Positions 18,681 to 28,004 of a stretch of DNA of 64,000 nt are shown here, piece after piece. The DNA comes from Actinobaculum sp. 313 (GTDB lineage Bacteria; Actinomycetota; Actinomycetes; Actinomycetales; Actinomycetaceae). The translations under genes and the position numbers were made by a program. Position 1 is the stretch's first letter. Every line of letters begins with the position of its first letter. A model generated the notes under the pieces. That model saw nothing but the letters and a program-made list of their open reading frames with translations, did not search any database and had not been told where the DNA came from. Location of the stretch: the NCBI RefSeq assembly GCF_003073475.1, contig NZ_CP029033.1:1364001-1428000 (forward strand), given 5' to 3'.

Positions 18681-19852
18681 GCGATCTGTTTGAGGAGCTC
18701 GGCGCCAACGAGCGGAGGCTCTCGCGGCGCGAGCGACGCTTAGCAGAACGTGAGGCATACCGGCGAGAACGGAAAAAACGGCGATGGCGGCTGGCCATCA
18801 TCTCCGGTGTGCTCGTAGCAATTCTTACGGCGGCTGCCGTTATAGCCATTCCTCGATTCTTAGATCGGGCACCGGTTGTCACGGATTATCCGGGTCCGGG
18901 GGAAGGTAGTGTGACGGTCACAATTCCGGAAGGCGCGACGGGTCGCGAAATGGCGACGATTTTGGCCGACGCAGACGTTGTCGCCACGGAAAGAGCCTTT
19001 ATCGATGCCTACAATGCGGATGGACGCTCTTCTAACATTCAGCCGGGCACCTACACACTACGTAAGAAGATGTCGGGAGCGGGGGCGGTTTCTGCCCTTT
19101 TGGACTCGTCAAATCAAGCTTCCGTGCGGGTGACGATTCCGGAAGGATTCACCGAAGATCAGGTGTATGCGCGTCTTGCTGATCTGCTTGGACTGTCTGA
19201 GGAAGAGGTTCGGTCAGCAGCGGGCGATTCTACGGCCATCGGCCTGCCCGAGGAGGCCAACGGAGATCCGGAAGGATGGTTCGCGCCGGCCACCTATGTT
19301 TTCGAGCCGGGGACGACGGCGACAGAGGCACTCTCGCAAATGGTCTCCACACGGGTGGAGCAGATGGAGTCCAGTGGGATTTCGCGCGAGAATTGGGAGA
19401 GGTCCTTGATCGAGGCTTCCATTATCGAGCGAGAGGTCAGTGATCCCGGCTATTACGGGCAGGTGGCGCGGGTGATCGAGAACCGGCTGGGAGACACTGG
19501 AGAAGTCAACGGCTACCTGCAGATGGATTCCACCGTGCTGTATGGCGTTGGCAAAACTGGTGGAATTCCGACCAGTGAGGAACTGCAAGAGGACACTCCG
19601 TACAACACCTACTTGCACGCCGGACTGCCGCCCACTCCCATCGGTTCCCCGGGTATGGAGGCAGTGCGGGCAACGATTGAACCGCCTGCGGGCGACTGGC
19701 TGTACTTTGTTGCCGTGAACCTGGACACCGGTGAGACGAAGTTCGCCGCTACGCTCGAAGAGCACAATAGCAACGTCGCCGAGCTGCGGGATTGGATGGC
19801 GGCGAACAGTTCCAGCAGTGAAGCGTCGGCATCCAGCACAAGCGAAGACTGA
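18677..19852 (+). CDS. mltG: endolytic murein transglycosylase
   Basis: MltG (YceG-like) cuts nascent glycan strands at the membrane and sets chain length. The 391-residue protein has a very basic cytoplasmic N-terminus, one transmembrane helix at about residues 35-55 and a periplasmic part with a LysM-like domain. The YceG domain contains the catalytic Glu in the phrase ASIIEREVSDP and the later NTYLHAGLPPTPIGSPG. The tail is Ser-rich. The start overlaps the ruvX stop. In actinobacteria this gene is often followed by aroE; here the next gene is a prepilin-peptidase domain protein and no aroE is seen. Confidence 0.92.
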   Translation: MSDLFEELGANERRLSRRERRLAEREAYRRERKKRRWRLAIISGVLVAILTAAAVIAIPRFLDRAPVVTDYPGPGEGSVTVTIPEGATGREMATILADADVVATERAFIDAYNADGRSSNIQPGTYTLRKKMSGAGAVSALLDSSNQASVRVTIPEGFTEDQVYARLADLLGLSEEEVRSAAGDSTAIGLPEEANGDPEGWFAPATYVFEPGTTATEALSQMVSTRVEQMESSGISRENWERSLIEASIIEREVSDPGYYGQVARVIENRLGDTGEVNGYLQMDSTVLYGVGKTGGIPTSEELQEDTPYNTYLHAGLPPTPIGSPGMEAVRATIEPPAGDWLYFVAVNLDTGETKFAATLEEHNSNVAELRDWMAANSSSSEASASSTSED

Positions 19853-19988
19853 CCCGCTCGTTAGCAGGGACGTTCCATGCGCGTCGGCATACGGTAACGA
19901 GCGCCATCGCCTCGGCATCACACTGGTTGCGGTGGATACGTGCACCTGTGGATGGCGGTATCTGCACACGCTGGGCGGTGACTACCGT

Positions 19989-20651
19989 GTGGCTATGCGA
20001 AACCTACCTGTTCCAAAGCGCTCCCCGGCACCGGACGCGGCTCCGGTACTAACTGCGCCGCCTCCCTTTTGGTCAACAGCGCGGATTCTGCGCGGCGTGC
20101 TCAGTACACGCACGGCGGTGATGCTGTGCGTCGTCCTGTTTGGCATGCAGGTAGCGATTCTCGTCATGGCCAATACCCTCAGCTTTTCGGCGCTGCTGAG
20201 CGCGGCCGTGATCTGCCCGCTCGTCCTTGCGGCAATGATCGACGGCGTGGTTCATCTGCTGCCCGATCCGCTTGTTTTCTCTGCGGGCTACCTGGCGTTC
20301 GTAGCGCTGCTGTGCGGCACCGCGGAGCACTGGTTCGGTGCGATTACCACCGCGGTGATCAGTCTTGTTATTGGTGCAGTGATGAACCGCTGTACCTCGC
20401 TAGGGCGTGGGGATGTCAAACTCATCGCCGTCTTGGCGTTGTGGCTCCGATCACCGCTGCAGCTGGTGAGTGCTTTGGGCCTGGCAGTCCTTGGCGCCGG
20501 CCTCTTTGCCGTCGCGCTGCTCATCGCACAACGGGCCACACGGACCACCTCCCTCGCCCTTGGGCCGTGGCTTGTTGGCGCTGCCGCAGGGTTGTGGTTT
20601 TTCGCAGGGCCGCCCGATTTCCTGGCCCTGCTTGAGCCGTGGTCTCATTAG
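19989..20651 (+). CDS. A24-type prepilin peptidase domain membrane protein
   Basis: About 220 residues with six or so hydrophobic segments. The two aspartates of type IV prepilin (A24) peptidases are visible: one in AMIDGVVHLLPDPL and one in GRGDVKL. The N-terminal methylation domain of full-length PilD is missing, which is common in actinobacterial forms. No pilin genes are in the window, so the substrate is unknown. The frame is open far upstream, but homology begins near 20080. GTG 19989 or ATG 19995 are the best starts; neither has a clear ribosome binding site. The gene lies between mltG and aroC, in the aromatic-pathway cluster, as in relatives. Confidence 0.75.
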   Translation: MAMRNLPVPKRSPAPDAAPVLTAPPPFWSTARILRGVLSTRTAVMLCVVLFGMQVAILVMANTLSFSALLSAAVICPLVLAAMIDGVVHLLPDPLVFSAGYLAFVALLCGTAEHWFGAITTAVISLVIGAVMNRCTSLGRGDVKLIAVLALWLRSPLQLVSALGLAVLGAGLFAVALLIAQRATRTTSLALGPWLVGAAAGLWFFAGPPDFLALLEPWSH

Positions 20652-20714
20652 TCGAGGGCTGTCCATCTTATGGCTGTGTTTTGAAAGCGTGCCTGGCGAT
20701 GAAACAATCAGGTC

Positions 20715-21926
20715 ATGTTTCGGTGGAGCACAGCCGGTGAATCGCACGGTCGGTCCCTTGTAGCACTTGTTGAGGGAGTTCCGGCCGGACTCGAGTTGAC
20801 CAGTGCCGATATCGCGAATGCTTTGGAACGGCGGCGGCGCGGCTACGGTCGTGGCGCTCGGCAGAAGTTCGAGCAGGACGCACTGACTGTTCTCTCTGGT
20901 ATCCGGCATGGGCGAACCATTGGATCGCCGATCGCCCTGGAGATCGGCAACTCCGAGTGGCCGAAGTGGGAAACGGTGATGTCTCCGGACCCGGTCGATC
21001 CGGCTGCGCTGACCGTGGACGCCGGTACGGGGGATGAGCGAGAGATAGCCCGTAACAGGCCGCTGACCCGGCCCCGACCGGGCCACGCCGATCTGGTGGG
21101 TATGAACAAATACGGATTTACCGAGGCACGCCCCGTGCTGGAACGTGCCTCCGCCCGGGAGACCGCCGCACGAGTTGCCGCCGGTGCGGTTGCCGCGGCT
21201 CTCTGCGGGCAGGTTGCAGGTATCACAATCCTCTCGCATGTTCTTTCTCTGGGTTCCGCAGCCGACACCAGCGGTGTCTTACCTGGGCCTTCCGATTCTC
21301 AGCGCTTGGACGAGTCTCCAGTGCGATGTTTGGATCCTGCCGTGCAGCAGGCAATGACCGCCGAGGTCGATGCAGCCAAGAAGGCGGGCGAAACCCTGGG
21401 CGGTACCGTGCAGGTCGTGATATATGGACTTCCGCAAGGCTTGGGCAGTTACACCACGCCGTTTGCCCGGCTCGATGCGCGCTTGGCAGGAGCGATGATG
21501 TCCATCCAATCCGTCAAGGGAGTTGCCATCGGTGACGGCTTCGAGTCAGCACGTCGACTCGGCAGCCAAGCCCATGACGAGATCGTGCGCGAGGATGGGC
21601 ACGTCCGACGTCTCACCAACCGGGCGGGAGGCATAGAAGGCGGAATGTCCAACGGCGAGCCGATCCGCGTCAGTGTTGCTTTCAAACCGATCTCAACGGT
21701 TCCACGCGCGCTGCGCACAATAGATACGCTTACCGGAGAGCCGACGACCGCTATTCATCAACGTTCGGATACCACGGCCGTGGTACCCGGCGCCGTCGTC
21801 GCCGAAGCGATGGCGGCTCTTGTCATTGCCGAATCGCTGTGCGAGAAGTTCGGCGGCGATTCGGTGGAGCAAATGCGCGGCGCATTGGCCGCCTACATCG
21901 ATTCGATCCCGGAGGTTCGAAAATGA
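20715..21926 (+). CDS. aroC: chorismate synthase
   Basis: AroC makes chorismate from EPSP, using reduced FMN, in the last common step of aromatic synthesis. The N-terminus [12 protein letters not shown] and [11 protein letters not shown] are family signatures, and [12 protein letters not shown] and [14 protein letters not shown] follow. The length, 403 residues, is typical. The stop codon overlaps the aroK start (ATGA), coupling it to the next two steps. The FMN dependence is worth noting because this organism seems to import riboflavin at another locus in the window. Confidence 0.96.
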   Translation: MFRWSTAGESHGRSLVALVEGVPAGLELTSADIANALERRRRGYGRGARQKFEQDALTVLSGIRHGRTIGSPIALEIGNSEWPKWETVMSPDPVDPAALTVDAGTGDEREIARNRPLTRPRPGHADLVGMNKYGFTEARPVLERASARETAARVAAGAVAAALCGQVAGITILSHVLSLGSAADTSGVLPGPSDSQRLDESPVRCLDPAVQQAMTAEVDAAKKAGETLGGTVQVVIYGLPQGLGSYTTPFARLDARLAGAMMSIQSVKGVAIGDGFESARRLGSQAHDEIVREDGHVRRLTNRAGGIEGGMSNGEPIRVSVAFKPISTVPRALRTIDTLTGEPTTAIHQRSDTTAVVPGAVVAEAMAALVIAESLCEKFGGDSVEQMRGALAAYIDSIPEVRK

Positions 21927-23499
21927 GTGTGAAAGCCGTGTTCATCGGTATGCCCGGCGCTGGGAAGACTACCGTGGGCGGCCTCGTGGCGCAGGCTCTC
22001 GGCTGCGAGTTCAAGGATTCGGACGATCTCATCGAGGAGACCGCGGGCCGTACCATTCCGGAGATCTTTGCCGCAGATGGCGAAAAGGGATTCCGCGCCA
22101 TCGAGGCGCGGGTTATCCAGGAGGCCCTCGTTGGATACGACGGTGTACTGTCACTGGGCGGGGGAGCCGTGCTAACCGCCTCCACCCGAGAGGCGCTGAG
22201 AGGGCATCCGGTGTTCCTACTGAATGCTGACAATGACGAGCTCGTCCGGCGGCTGACAAGTTCCAGCATCATTCGCCCACTTGTGCGCGATGATCCCGAA
22301 GGCCGGGTGGCCACGCTGCGCCGTGAACGCGAAGACCTTTACCGCGCCAGCGCTCGTTATACGGTGGAGTCCGACGGACGGCCGGCCCGCCGAGTCGCGC
22401 GCAAAGTCCTGTCGATCATCGATCAGCTTGAGCAGCTGGTTGTCGAGGTTGAGGATGAGCCCACCGGCTACGACGTCGTCGTCGGCACCGGACTGGGCCG
22501 CGATCTGCGCGTCGCCTGCCAGGGCGCGGGATCGATCTTCGTCTGTTATGCCCGGAGGTGGCGAAGCGCAAGGACGAGGTCATGGAAATTCTCGGACATG
22601 ACCACGAGGTCATCAGTTTCGCGCTGCCTTCGGGTGAGGAAGCGAAGTCTTACGAGTCCGTTATCCGTCTTTGGAACGCCTTCGGTGAAGCCAAGCTGGG
22701 CCGCGACGGCCTGATTGTCGCAATCGGAGGGGGAGCCACGACCGACTCGGTCGGCTTCGCAGCCTCCACGTGGTTGCGGGGAGTGCCGCTTGTCTTGGTT
22801 CCGACGACGCTGCTCGGCATGGTCGATACTGCCATCGGATCGAAGACGGGTGTGAATACGCCCTCGGGTACGAATCTGGTGGGATCCTTCTACACGCCGA
22901 TCGAAGTTCTGTGCGATCTCGGGCATCTCGAAGGACTGCCTGAGCGCGAGTTGCGTTCCGGCCTCGCGGAGATCATCAAATACGGCTTCATTGCCGACCG
23001 GAGGGTTCTGGATATCGTTGAATCGGCGGGCAGCGACATCCTCGACTATCGCAAGCAGCCGCTCCGTGATGCTATCGAACGTTCGATTCGCGTCAAGGCC
23101 GAGATCGTTTCCTCCGATCCGCACGAAGAGGGTCGCCGTGAGGTATTGAACTACGGGCATACGCTTGGCCACGCCATTGAGGCATGCGATCCAGAGGATA
23201 TTCGACACGGCGAGGCCGTCTCCATTGGCTGCGTGTTCGCCGCCGCGCTGGCTGAGTCTGCCGGAATGGCACCACAAGGATGGACGCAGGAACATCGGCG
23301 GGTCTTTGCTGCCAACGGGCTGCCGGTGGCATACCCGCAGGGTGATCGCGCCGCATTGGAAGAAGCCATGACCTTGGACAAGAAGGTCCGAGATCACCAG
23401 CAACGTTTTGTTGTGCTGGCCGACTACGGACGTCCGCAGGTTCTTTCTCAACCGGCTCCCGAGCATATTGACGCGGCTTTCGCGGCAATCGGTCTGTAG
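21923..23499 (+). CDS. aroKB: bifunctional shikimate kinase / 3-dehydroquinate synthase fusion (one-base frameshift)
   Basis: Residues 1-170 are shikimate kinase, with Walker A (GMPGAGKTT), the DSDDLIEE shikimate-binding acid pair and the LGGGAV loop. From about residue 185 the same frame continues into 3-dehydroquinate synthase ([10 protein letters not shown]), with no stop or new start between. After a one-base shift at CCC 22551-22553 the synthase goes on with [29 protein letters not shown] and the metal site [10 protein letters not shown], ending at 23499. Corrected length is 525 residues. Fused AroKB proteins are known from some other actinobacteria. The kinase keeps all its key residues. 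The alternative, two genes with a lost stop, is unlikely because the linker is colinear and open. Confidence 0.88.
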
Positions 23500-23517
23500 G
23501 GAGATCGGCCCGCAGCA

Positions 23518-24081
23518 ATGAGTCTTATTCTCATTGGACCTCCCGGCGCATGGGCGCCGGAAGTCGCGGAGGAACTGTCGCAGCGATGGCAAGTGCCGAG
23601 CGCGGATACGGATGCGGCGATCTGTGCACTGGCGGGTCGCGGCGTAGCAGACATAGCGGTGCGGGAGACCGGTGCAGCCTTGCGCGAGCTGGAGCGTAAC
23701 GTCGCACTTGCGTTGCTTGATGATCTGGGCGGTGCTACGGAGGAACGCATTCTTGCTCTCGGTTCGGGGTGCCTCGGCAACGCTGCCTCCGACGGCGACT
23801 TCGCGCCCGTGCGGGAAAAGCTCTCTGTTTTGCGCACGGAGGGTCATTCCGTGGTTTATTTGAGCGGCGATGCACCCACATTGCTGCGGCGGCTTCGCCT
23901 GGACGGCCCGCATCCGGCATCCGTGTTCGCGCCACGGCGTGTCTTCTTCACACAATTGGCTGCCCGGCGGGAGATCTATCGCGCCTGTGCCGACGCCGAG
24001 ATTTCGACCGACGACGTGGAGGTCAAGGACGTGGCCGACGCCGTGGAGCGCTACTACCGCCAGCACTCTGAGCGGCAGTAG
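23518..24081 (+). CDS. degenerate shikimate kinase-like protein
   Basis: This 187-residue protein follows the shikimate kinase plan: N-terminal SLILIGPPGAWAPEVAEEL, DTDAAICALAG, a GSGCLGN loop and a late FAPRRVFFTQLAARREIY region like the family's lid and R-x-x-x-Y end. The P-loop has lost its Gly-Lys-Ser/Thr: the position of GKT reads AWA. The acid pair is changed as well (DTDAA). It is therefore unlikely to be a kinase. It sits 18 bases after aroKB, in the same operon, and the frame is intact, which suggests selection for some other role. A regulatory or structural partner of AroKB is one possibility, without direct evidence. Confidence 0.7.
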   Translation: MSLILIGPPGAWAPEVAEELSQRWQVPSADTDAAICALAGRGVADIAVRETGAALRELERNVALALLDDLGGATEERILALGSGCLGNAASDGDFAPVREKLSVLRTEGHSVVYLSGDAPTLLRRLRLDGPHPASVFAPRRVFFTQLAARREIYRACADAEISTDDVEVKDVADAVERYYRQHSERQ

Positions 24082-24091
24082 TACCCAGCCA

Positions 24092-24112
24092 GGCAGTTCT
24101 GGGCGAACTGCC
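24092..24112 (+). terminator. hairpin ending the aro cluster
   Basis: GGCAGTT (24092-24098) and AACTGCC (24106-24112) form a 7-bp perfect stem over 7 bases. No T tract follows. Confidence 0.45.
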
Positions 24113-24162
24113 ACTTGTGTCGGCAACCAGGATGGGCTAGATTAATGGCTTTAGCGTATCCG

Positions 24163-24198
24163 GGCGTGTGAGTTGACACTGCTGCGCATTCACACGCC
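24163..24198. repeat. 9-bp inverted repeat upstream of the DUF1023 gene
   Basis: GGCGTGTGA (24163-24171) is the exact complement of TCACACGCC (24190-24198), with an 18-base spacer that contains TTGACA. It ends 18 bases before the GTG at 24217. It may be an operator or a hairpin. Confidence 0.4.
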
Positions 24199-24216
24199 GC
24201 CGGGAAAGAAGCGAAG

Positions 24217-25635
24217 GTGCCAACCCTGGAGGAAATGCTTGTCTGGCGGAGTGGACCGGTAGCGACGGCTTCCAGCGCCTTGCGGCATGTTGCCAAGACC
24301 TATGCGGAGTCCGCCGAAGGGCTGGATGCTTTTGTGAACGGCGAGGATTTCAACGGATATGCCGCGCAAGCCGAGGAGTGTAGTCGGCGCGCGTTAGCCG
24401 ATGATCTCATGGACATGAGCCGTGCGTTGGATAACGCGGGCTGGGATTTACATGCGATTGCTGAAGCTATTGAAGCACTACGACCCGCCGTCGCAGAAAC
24501 GATTGCCTTCGTTGAAAAGGTCAAAGAACAGGGTCTACTCAATGAATCTGAGTTTGAGGCGGCGGTGGGCCCCAGATTGAAGGTCTGACCGCACAGGGTG
24601 ATGCGCCTATTGCCACCCTCAAGCAGGTGTACGACGATATCGGTGTATTACGAGAAAGCTCAAGGCAACCGAGGCAAGAGATTCTGACGCATGGTATCTC
24701 GGTGCCGAAGGCTTCCTTGGAACGTGGAAGAGGTCAATGACTGGTGGACCTCGCTTTCACCCGCACAACAGCAAGATATTATTTCAAACCGTCCAGATTG
24801 GATCGGGAATCTGGACGGCATCCCCGTCAATGATCGGGGTGCAGCCAACCTCAATCGCTTGAACTCTGAGATTACCGCCGTGGATGAGGAGATTGCTGAG
24901 AAGCAGACTGAATTCGAAGGGCAAGGTGGACCGTTGGACGACCCGGTGTATGTGAAGCGAGCACAGCAGGAATTGCATCGTTTGGAGCGCAAGCGTGAAG
25001 AGTTGGAGCAGTTGCGCGAAACATTCAAGAATGACAGTGGTCGGCACACGCTTGTATTACTTGACGCTACATCTGGTGATCATCTACAGGCTGCGGTTGC
25101 CATTGGCGAGGAAGACTTTGCGGATCATTCCGTCGCCTTGTCGGACCAGGCGGAAGCTGGTGGCGAGCGGTTGGCAGGCTTCCTCGACTCGCTGTGGAGT
25201 ACTCACTATGGGGATCCCCATCTGGTGGCCTCGGGGCATTCCTATGGCTCAAGCGTCACCGGCTATGCCTTGCAAGAGACCGCGGCACCGGACGAGTTCA
25301 ATGCGCTCGGTTCACCGGGCGTTTCCACCAATCACCTCGGGCCGCTCCACATCATTCCCGGCAAGTTCAATGTCGCCTCCACCCCCGGCGACGGAGTTGC
25401 AGTAATAGCACGTTTTGGCGGGCAACCTCCGGTAAGCGAAGGTCACCGTATCGGTACAGGCGGATGGATCAGTCCCGAGGGCATCGACTACTCGCCGTCC
25501 TAAGGACGCTCCCAGTACTTCGATGCCGGTCGCACCTCAACTTATGACCAGGGAAGCATCCTGATTGGCAACGGCGTCGCTTCTGGGGGTGCCCTTATGT
25601 GGTTTGTCAAGCGGCAGCGTCCTCAACCTCGCTGA
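24217..25635 (+). pseudogene. decayed DUF1023-type alpha/beta hydrolase with helical N-terminal domain
   Basis: The locus reads as one gene in pieces. From GTG 24217 a helical domain of about 118 residues (WXG100-like in size and composition) ends in a false stop at 24586. One-base shifts near 24567-24573, 24655-24657 and 24713-24722 reconnect it, through LTAQGDAPIATLKQVYDDIG and EARDSDAWYLGAEGF, to a DUF1023 domain: DWWTSLSPAQQQ, RPDWIGNLDGIP, a coiled coil, and the nucleophile elbow SGHSYGSS. Between DFADHSVAL and AEAGGERL, about 60 residues usual in the family are missing. An in-frame TAA at 25501 interrupts a C-terminus that stays recognisable (SQYFDAGRTSTYDQGS) to 25635. Shifts could be sequencing errors; the deletion and nonsense codon suggest real decay. 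Confidence 0.7.
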
Positions 25636-25934
25636 CCATCTCCTGACGCGAGTGGCGGGGTGTCTCGGAAGATTGTGAGATATGGAGCAGGGCACCAGCG
25701 CGTCCCGCCGCTCGACATTCTGCCACTCAGCGGTGTCAATCAGGTGAGCGAATCAGGCGCCGATTGTGGAATGGGTGCGGTGAACGACCTGTGGATGCTC
25801 GGCTCGGCGTTCTAGCTCTCGGAGGAAACATGGTCGGACGATACACAGGTGGTGCCGGAGGAACTTCGTGCCACTGGGCGCGGACTCCACCACGGTGAGG
25901 AAGAGACCCGGGCACACTCCAACCGGACTCCGTA
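25636..25934. other. spacer without a supported gene
   Basis: I see no convincing coding region, repeat or RNA. It follows the decayed hydrolase and may hold further eroded sequence. Confidence 0.4.
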
Positions 25935-25946
25935 GGAGGAGGACGA

Positions 25947-26084
25947 GTGGAAAACACGAAGGTCGATCCAAGTAAACTGCGCTACCGCCTGGCGGAGAAC
26001 TGGCGGCAAATGAGAGAGTTACCGTTTTGCGTTGCCGCGAAGCAAGCACGGCCCTCACCTCCCTCCAGCCTGGTACGGAAGTAG
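25947..26084 (+). CDS. small hypothetical ORF (45 codons), possibly a remnant
   Basis: A strong ribosome binding site, GGAGGAGG (25935-25942), lies 4 bases before GTG 25947. The ORF reads VENTKVDPSKLRYRLAENWR and continues to a stop at 26082. The first 24 residues look like protein; the rest (Pro/Ser-rich) does not. It may be the start of a gene lost with the neighbouring DUF1023 locus. No function can be given. Confidence 0.3.
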   Translation: MENTKVDPSKLRYRLAENWRQMRELPFCVAAKQARPSPPSSLVRK

Positions 26085-26184
26085 CGCGTGTCATACGGCC
26101 ATGGCAAGGCACTGGCGGGACCTTCGGGGTATCCTGTGATGTGGCCGCGCCCGCTGGGCGCATTACAGCGAGGAGGAAAGTCGC

Positions 26185-26748
26185 GTGGCGACCACGAATG
26201 ACCTGAAGAACGGCATGGTGCTTAACATTGACGGACAGCTGTGGAGTGTCGTCGAGTTCCAGCATGTCAAGCCGGGTAAGGGCCCGGCTTTCGTACGTAC
26301 TAAGCTGAAGAACGTCTTGTCCGGGAAGACCGTTGACCGCACCCTCAACGCGGGGGTCAAGGTCGAAACGGCTACCGTGGACCGTCGCGACATGCAGTAT
26401 CTTTACAACGACGGCACGGACTTCATCTTCATGGACCTTGAAACCTACGAACAGATTCCGGTGTCCCCAGAAATCGTTGGTGATGCCGCACATTTCCTTC
26501 TGGAGAACCAGCAGGCAATTGTTGCCTCCCACGAAGGACAGACACTTTTCGTCGAACTTCCGGCATCGGTAGTGCTAGAAATTACCTACACCGAGCCTGG
26601 ATTGCAGGGAGACCGCTCGTCGGCCGGAACAAAGCCCGCCACGGTTGAGACAGGCTACGAAATCCAGGTTCCCCTCTTCCTCAATCAGGGTGACAAGGTG
26701 AAGGTTGATACCCGCACCGGCGATTACATCTCTCGCGTGACGGACTGA
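26185..26748 (+). CDS. efp: translation elongation factor P
   Basis: EF-P rescues ribosomes stalled on proline runs by binding between the P and E sites. The 187-residue protein has the three beta-barrel domains of the family. The functional loop reads [13 protein letters not shown], with Lys32 at the tip, and the C-terminal signature ends [13 protein letters not shown]. The start is GTG 26185 after GAGGAGG. A possible -10, TATCCT, lies at 26129-26134. The stop overlaps the ATG of nusB. The efp-nusB-pyr order is standard in actinobacteria. Confidence 0.96.
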   Translation: MATTNDLKNGMVLNIDGQLWSVVEFQHVKPGKGPAFVRTKLKNVLSGKTVDRTLNAGVKVETATVDRRDMQYLYNDGTDFIFMDLETYEQIPVSPEIVGDAAHFLLENQQAIVASHEGQTLFVELPASVVLEITYTEPGLQGDRSSAGTKPATVETGYEIQVPLFLNQGDKVKVDTRTGDYISRVTD

Positions 26749-27353
26749 TGGCAAAACGGCGGCGGACCGCACGCACCACTCAACGTCATCGTGCCCTCGA
26801 TGTCATATTTGAGGCTGACGAGAAGGACCTGCTGGAAGAGGAACAACTTCTTCATCTCCTGACCGAGCGTAGGAGTGTTTCCACCGCGCAGACGCCAATC
26901 GGCGATTTTGGCGCACAGATTGTGGAGGCGTACGCCAGTCATGCAGACAATATCGATACCATAATCGAAGCGGCGAGCGAGGACTGGGCAATGGCACGTA
27001 TGAACGTCGTTGATCGCACGATTCTGCGTGCCGGAAGCGCGGAGTTGATGTTCATGGGTACCCCACGCGCCCTCGTCGTCACCGAATGGTCTGCCCTGGC
27101 GCGAGAGCTCTCAACGGACCGCTCCGTCGGCTTCGTCATGGGCGTGCTCAACCGGGTCGCCGATATCCGGGCACGAGAACTCGGGCAGGACGATGCCGGA
27201 GCTGGCGAGGCGGCTACTCTTGATTCGCGCAGTGGGAAGCAGGATGACTCTGCGGAAGATGCAGTAGCGGACGCGGATGCGTCCGAAGGCATTGGCGGCT
27301 CCGCTGCCGCGTCTGCCGAGGCTACAGAGGGCCTTGGCGAGAATATGGACTAG
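26748..27353 (+). CDS. nusB: transcription antitermination factor NusB
   Basis: NusB with S10 binds boxA in rRNA leaders and supports antitermination and rRNA folding. The helical core spans residues 1-145: ARTTQRHRALDVIFEADEKD at the start and VDRTILRAGSAELMF, then SVGFVMGVLNRVAD at the end. A further 50 residues of acidic, Ala/Asp/Glu-rich low-complexity tail follow, absent in shorter family members. The ATG overlaps the efp stop, so it is coupled. The pyr operon begins 104 bases later behind its own leader. Confidence 0.93.
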   Translation: MAKRRRTARTTQRHRALDVIFEADEKDLLEEEQLLHLLTERRSVSTAQTPIGDFGAQIVEAYASHADNIDTIIEAASEDWAMARMNVVDRTILRAGSAELMFMGTPRALVVTEWSALARELSTDRSVGFVMGVLNRVADIRARELGQDDAGAGEAATLDSRSGKQDDSAEDAVADADASEGIGGSAAASAEATEGLGENMD

Positions 27354-27370
27354 CGGGCCTGATTGCCCGC
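27353..27370 (+). terminator. short hairpin after nusB
   Basis: GCGGGC (27353-27358) and GCCCGC (27365-27370), a 6-bp stem overlapping the nusB stop codon. It is weak and lacks a T tract. Confidence 0.35.
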
Positions 27371-27413
27371 CATAACTGAATACTAGAACCGGGGTCTGTC
27401 TACTGGCTGGCCC

Positions 27414-27451
27414 GCGTCCTTTAATCACCGTCCCGTGAGGCGGGGAAGGAG
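27414..27451 (+). promoter_or_regulatory. PyrR-binding leader hairpin of the pyr operon
   Basis: The stretch contains TTTAATCACC followed by GTCCCGTGAGGC (27430-27441). The latter matches the PyrR recognition loop consensus GTCCNGNGAGGC known from Bacillus and from mycobacterial leaders. It continues GGGGAAGGAG into the pyrR ribosome binding site. Because the loop overlaps the Shine-Dalgarno region and no terminator is seen, repression is probably translational: PyrR with UMP would hide the pyrR start. Confidence 0.7.
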
Positions 27452-27457
27452 AACTCA

Positions 27458-28003
27458 ATGGTTCCGGCACGCACCCACGCGGTGCTTGACGCTGATGATA
27501 TTTCGCGGTCGCTGCGGCGTATCGCCCATGAAATCCTGGAACGCAACCGCGGCGTCGATAATGTGGTCCTTTTGGGCATTTTGACTCGTGGAGTGCCCCT
27601 GGCAAGACGTCTGCACGATATTCTGGCCGATACCGCCGCGCAGGCCGATATTCCCGTCGGTGCACTGGACATCACCATGTACCGCGACGATCTTGCCGCG
27701 CAGCCAACTCGCGCACCTCATCCCACCAGCATTCCCGCCAGCGGCATTGATGATAAAACCGTGGTTCTCGTCGACGACGTGCTGTATTCGGGCCGCACAA
27801 TCCGCGCGGCACTCGAAGCACTTTCCGATCTGGGGCGACCGCGGGCCGTCCAGTTGGCGGTTCTGGTTGATCGTGGTCATCGCGAGCTGCCGATCCGCGC
27901 CGACTACGTCGGCAAGAACTTGCCAACCTCCCACGATGAGCGCGTCCGAGTTTCGTTGGTGGAGATCGACGGCAACGACGGCGTCCGGATTGAGGAGAAC
28001 TGA
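27458..28003 (+). CDS. pyrR: bifunctional pyr operon regulator / uracil phosphoribosyltransferase
   Basis: PyrR binds UMP and attaches to the pyr leader RNA, lowering expression when pyrimidines are plentiful. It also has uracil phosphoribosyltransferase activity. The 181-residue protein shows the PRPP-binding loop [21 protein letters not shown] and the family phrases [12 protein letters not shown] and [13 protein letters not shown] 27458 follows GGGGAAGGAG. It is the first gene of pyrR-pyrB-pyrC-carA-carB-pyrF and lies directly behind a leader with a PyrR recognition loop, which closes the regulatory circle. Confidence 0.95.
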   Translation: MVPARTHAVLDADDISRSLRRIAHEILERNRGVDNVVLLGILTRGVPLARRLHDILADTAAQADIPVGALDITMYRDDLAAQPTRAPHPTSIPASGIDDKTVVLVDDVLYSGRTIRAALEALSDLGRPRAVQLAVLVDRGHRELPIRADYVGKNLPTSHDERVRVSLVEIDGNDGVRIEEN

Positions 28004-28004
28004 C

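Noticed and set aside
22546-24126. 526-codon open frame on the minus strand across aroB and the kinase-like gene
   Set aside because: It is antisense to two well-supported genes, is Arg/His/Gly-rich, and matches no protein pattern. Long antisense frames are expected at this GC content.
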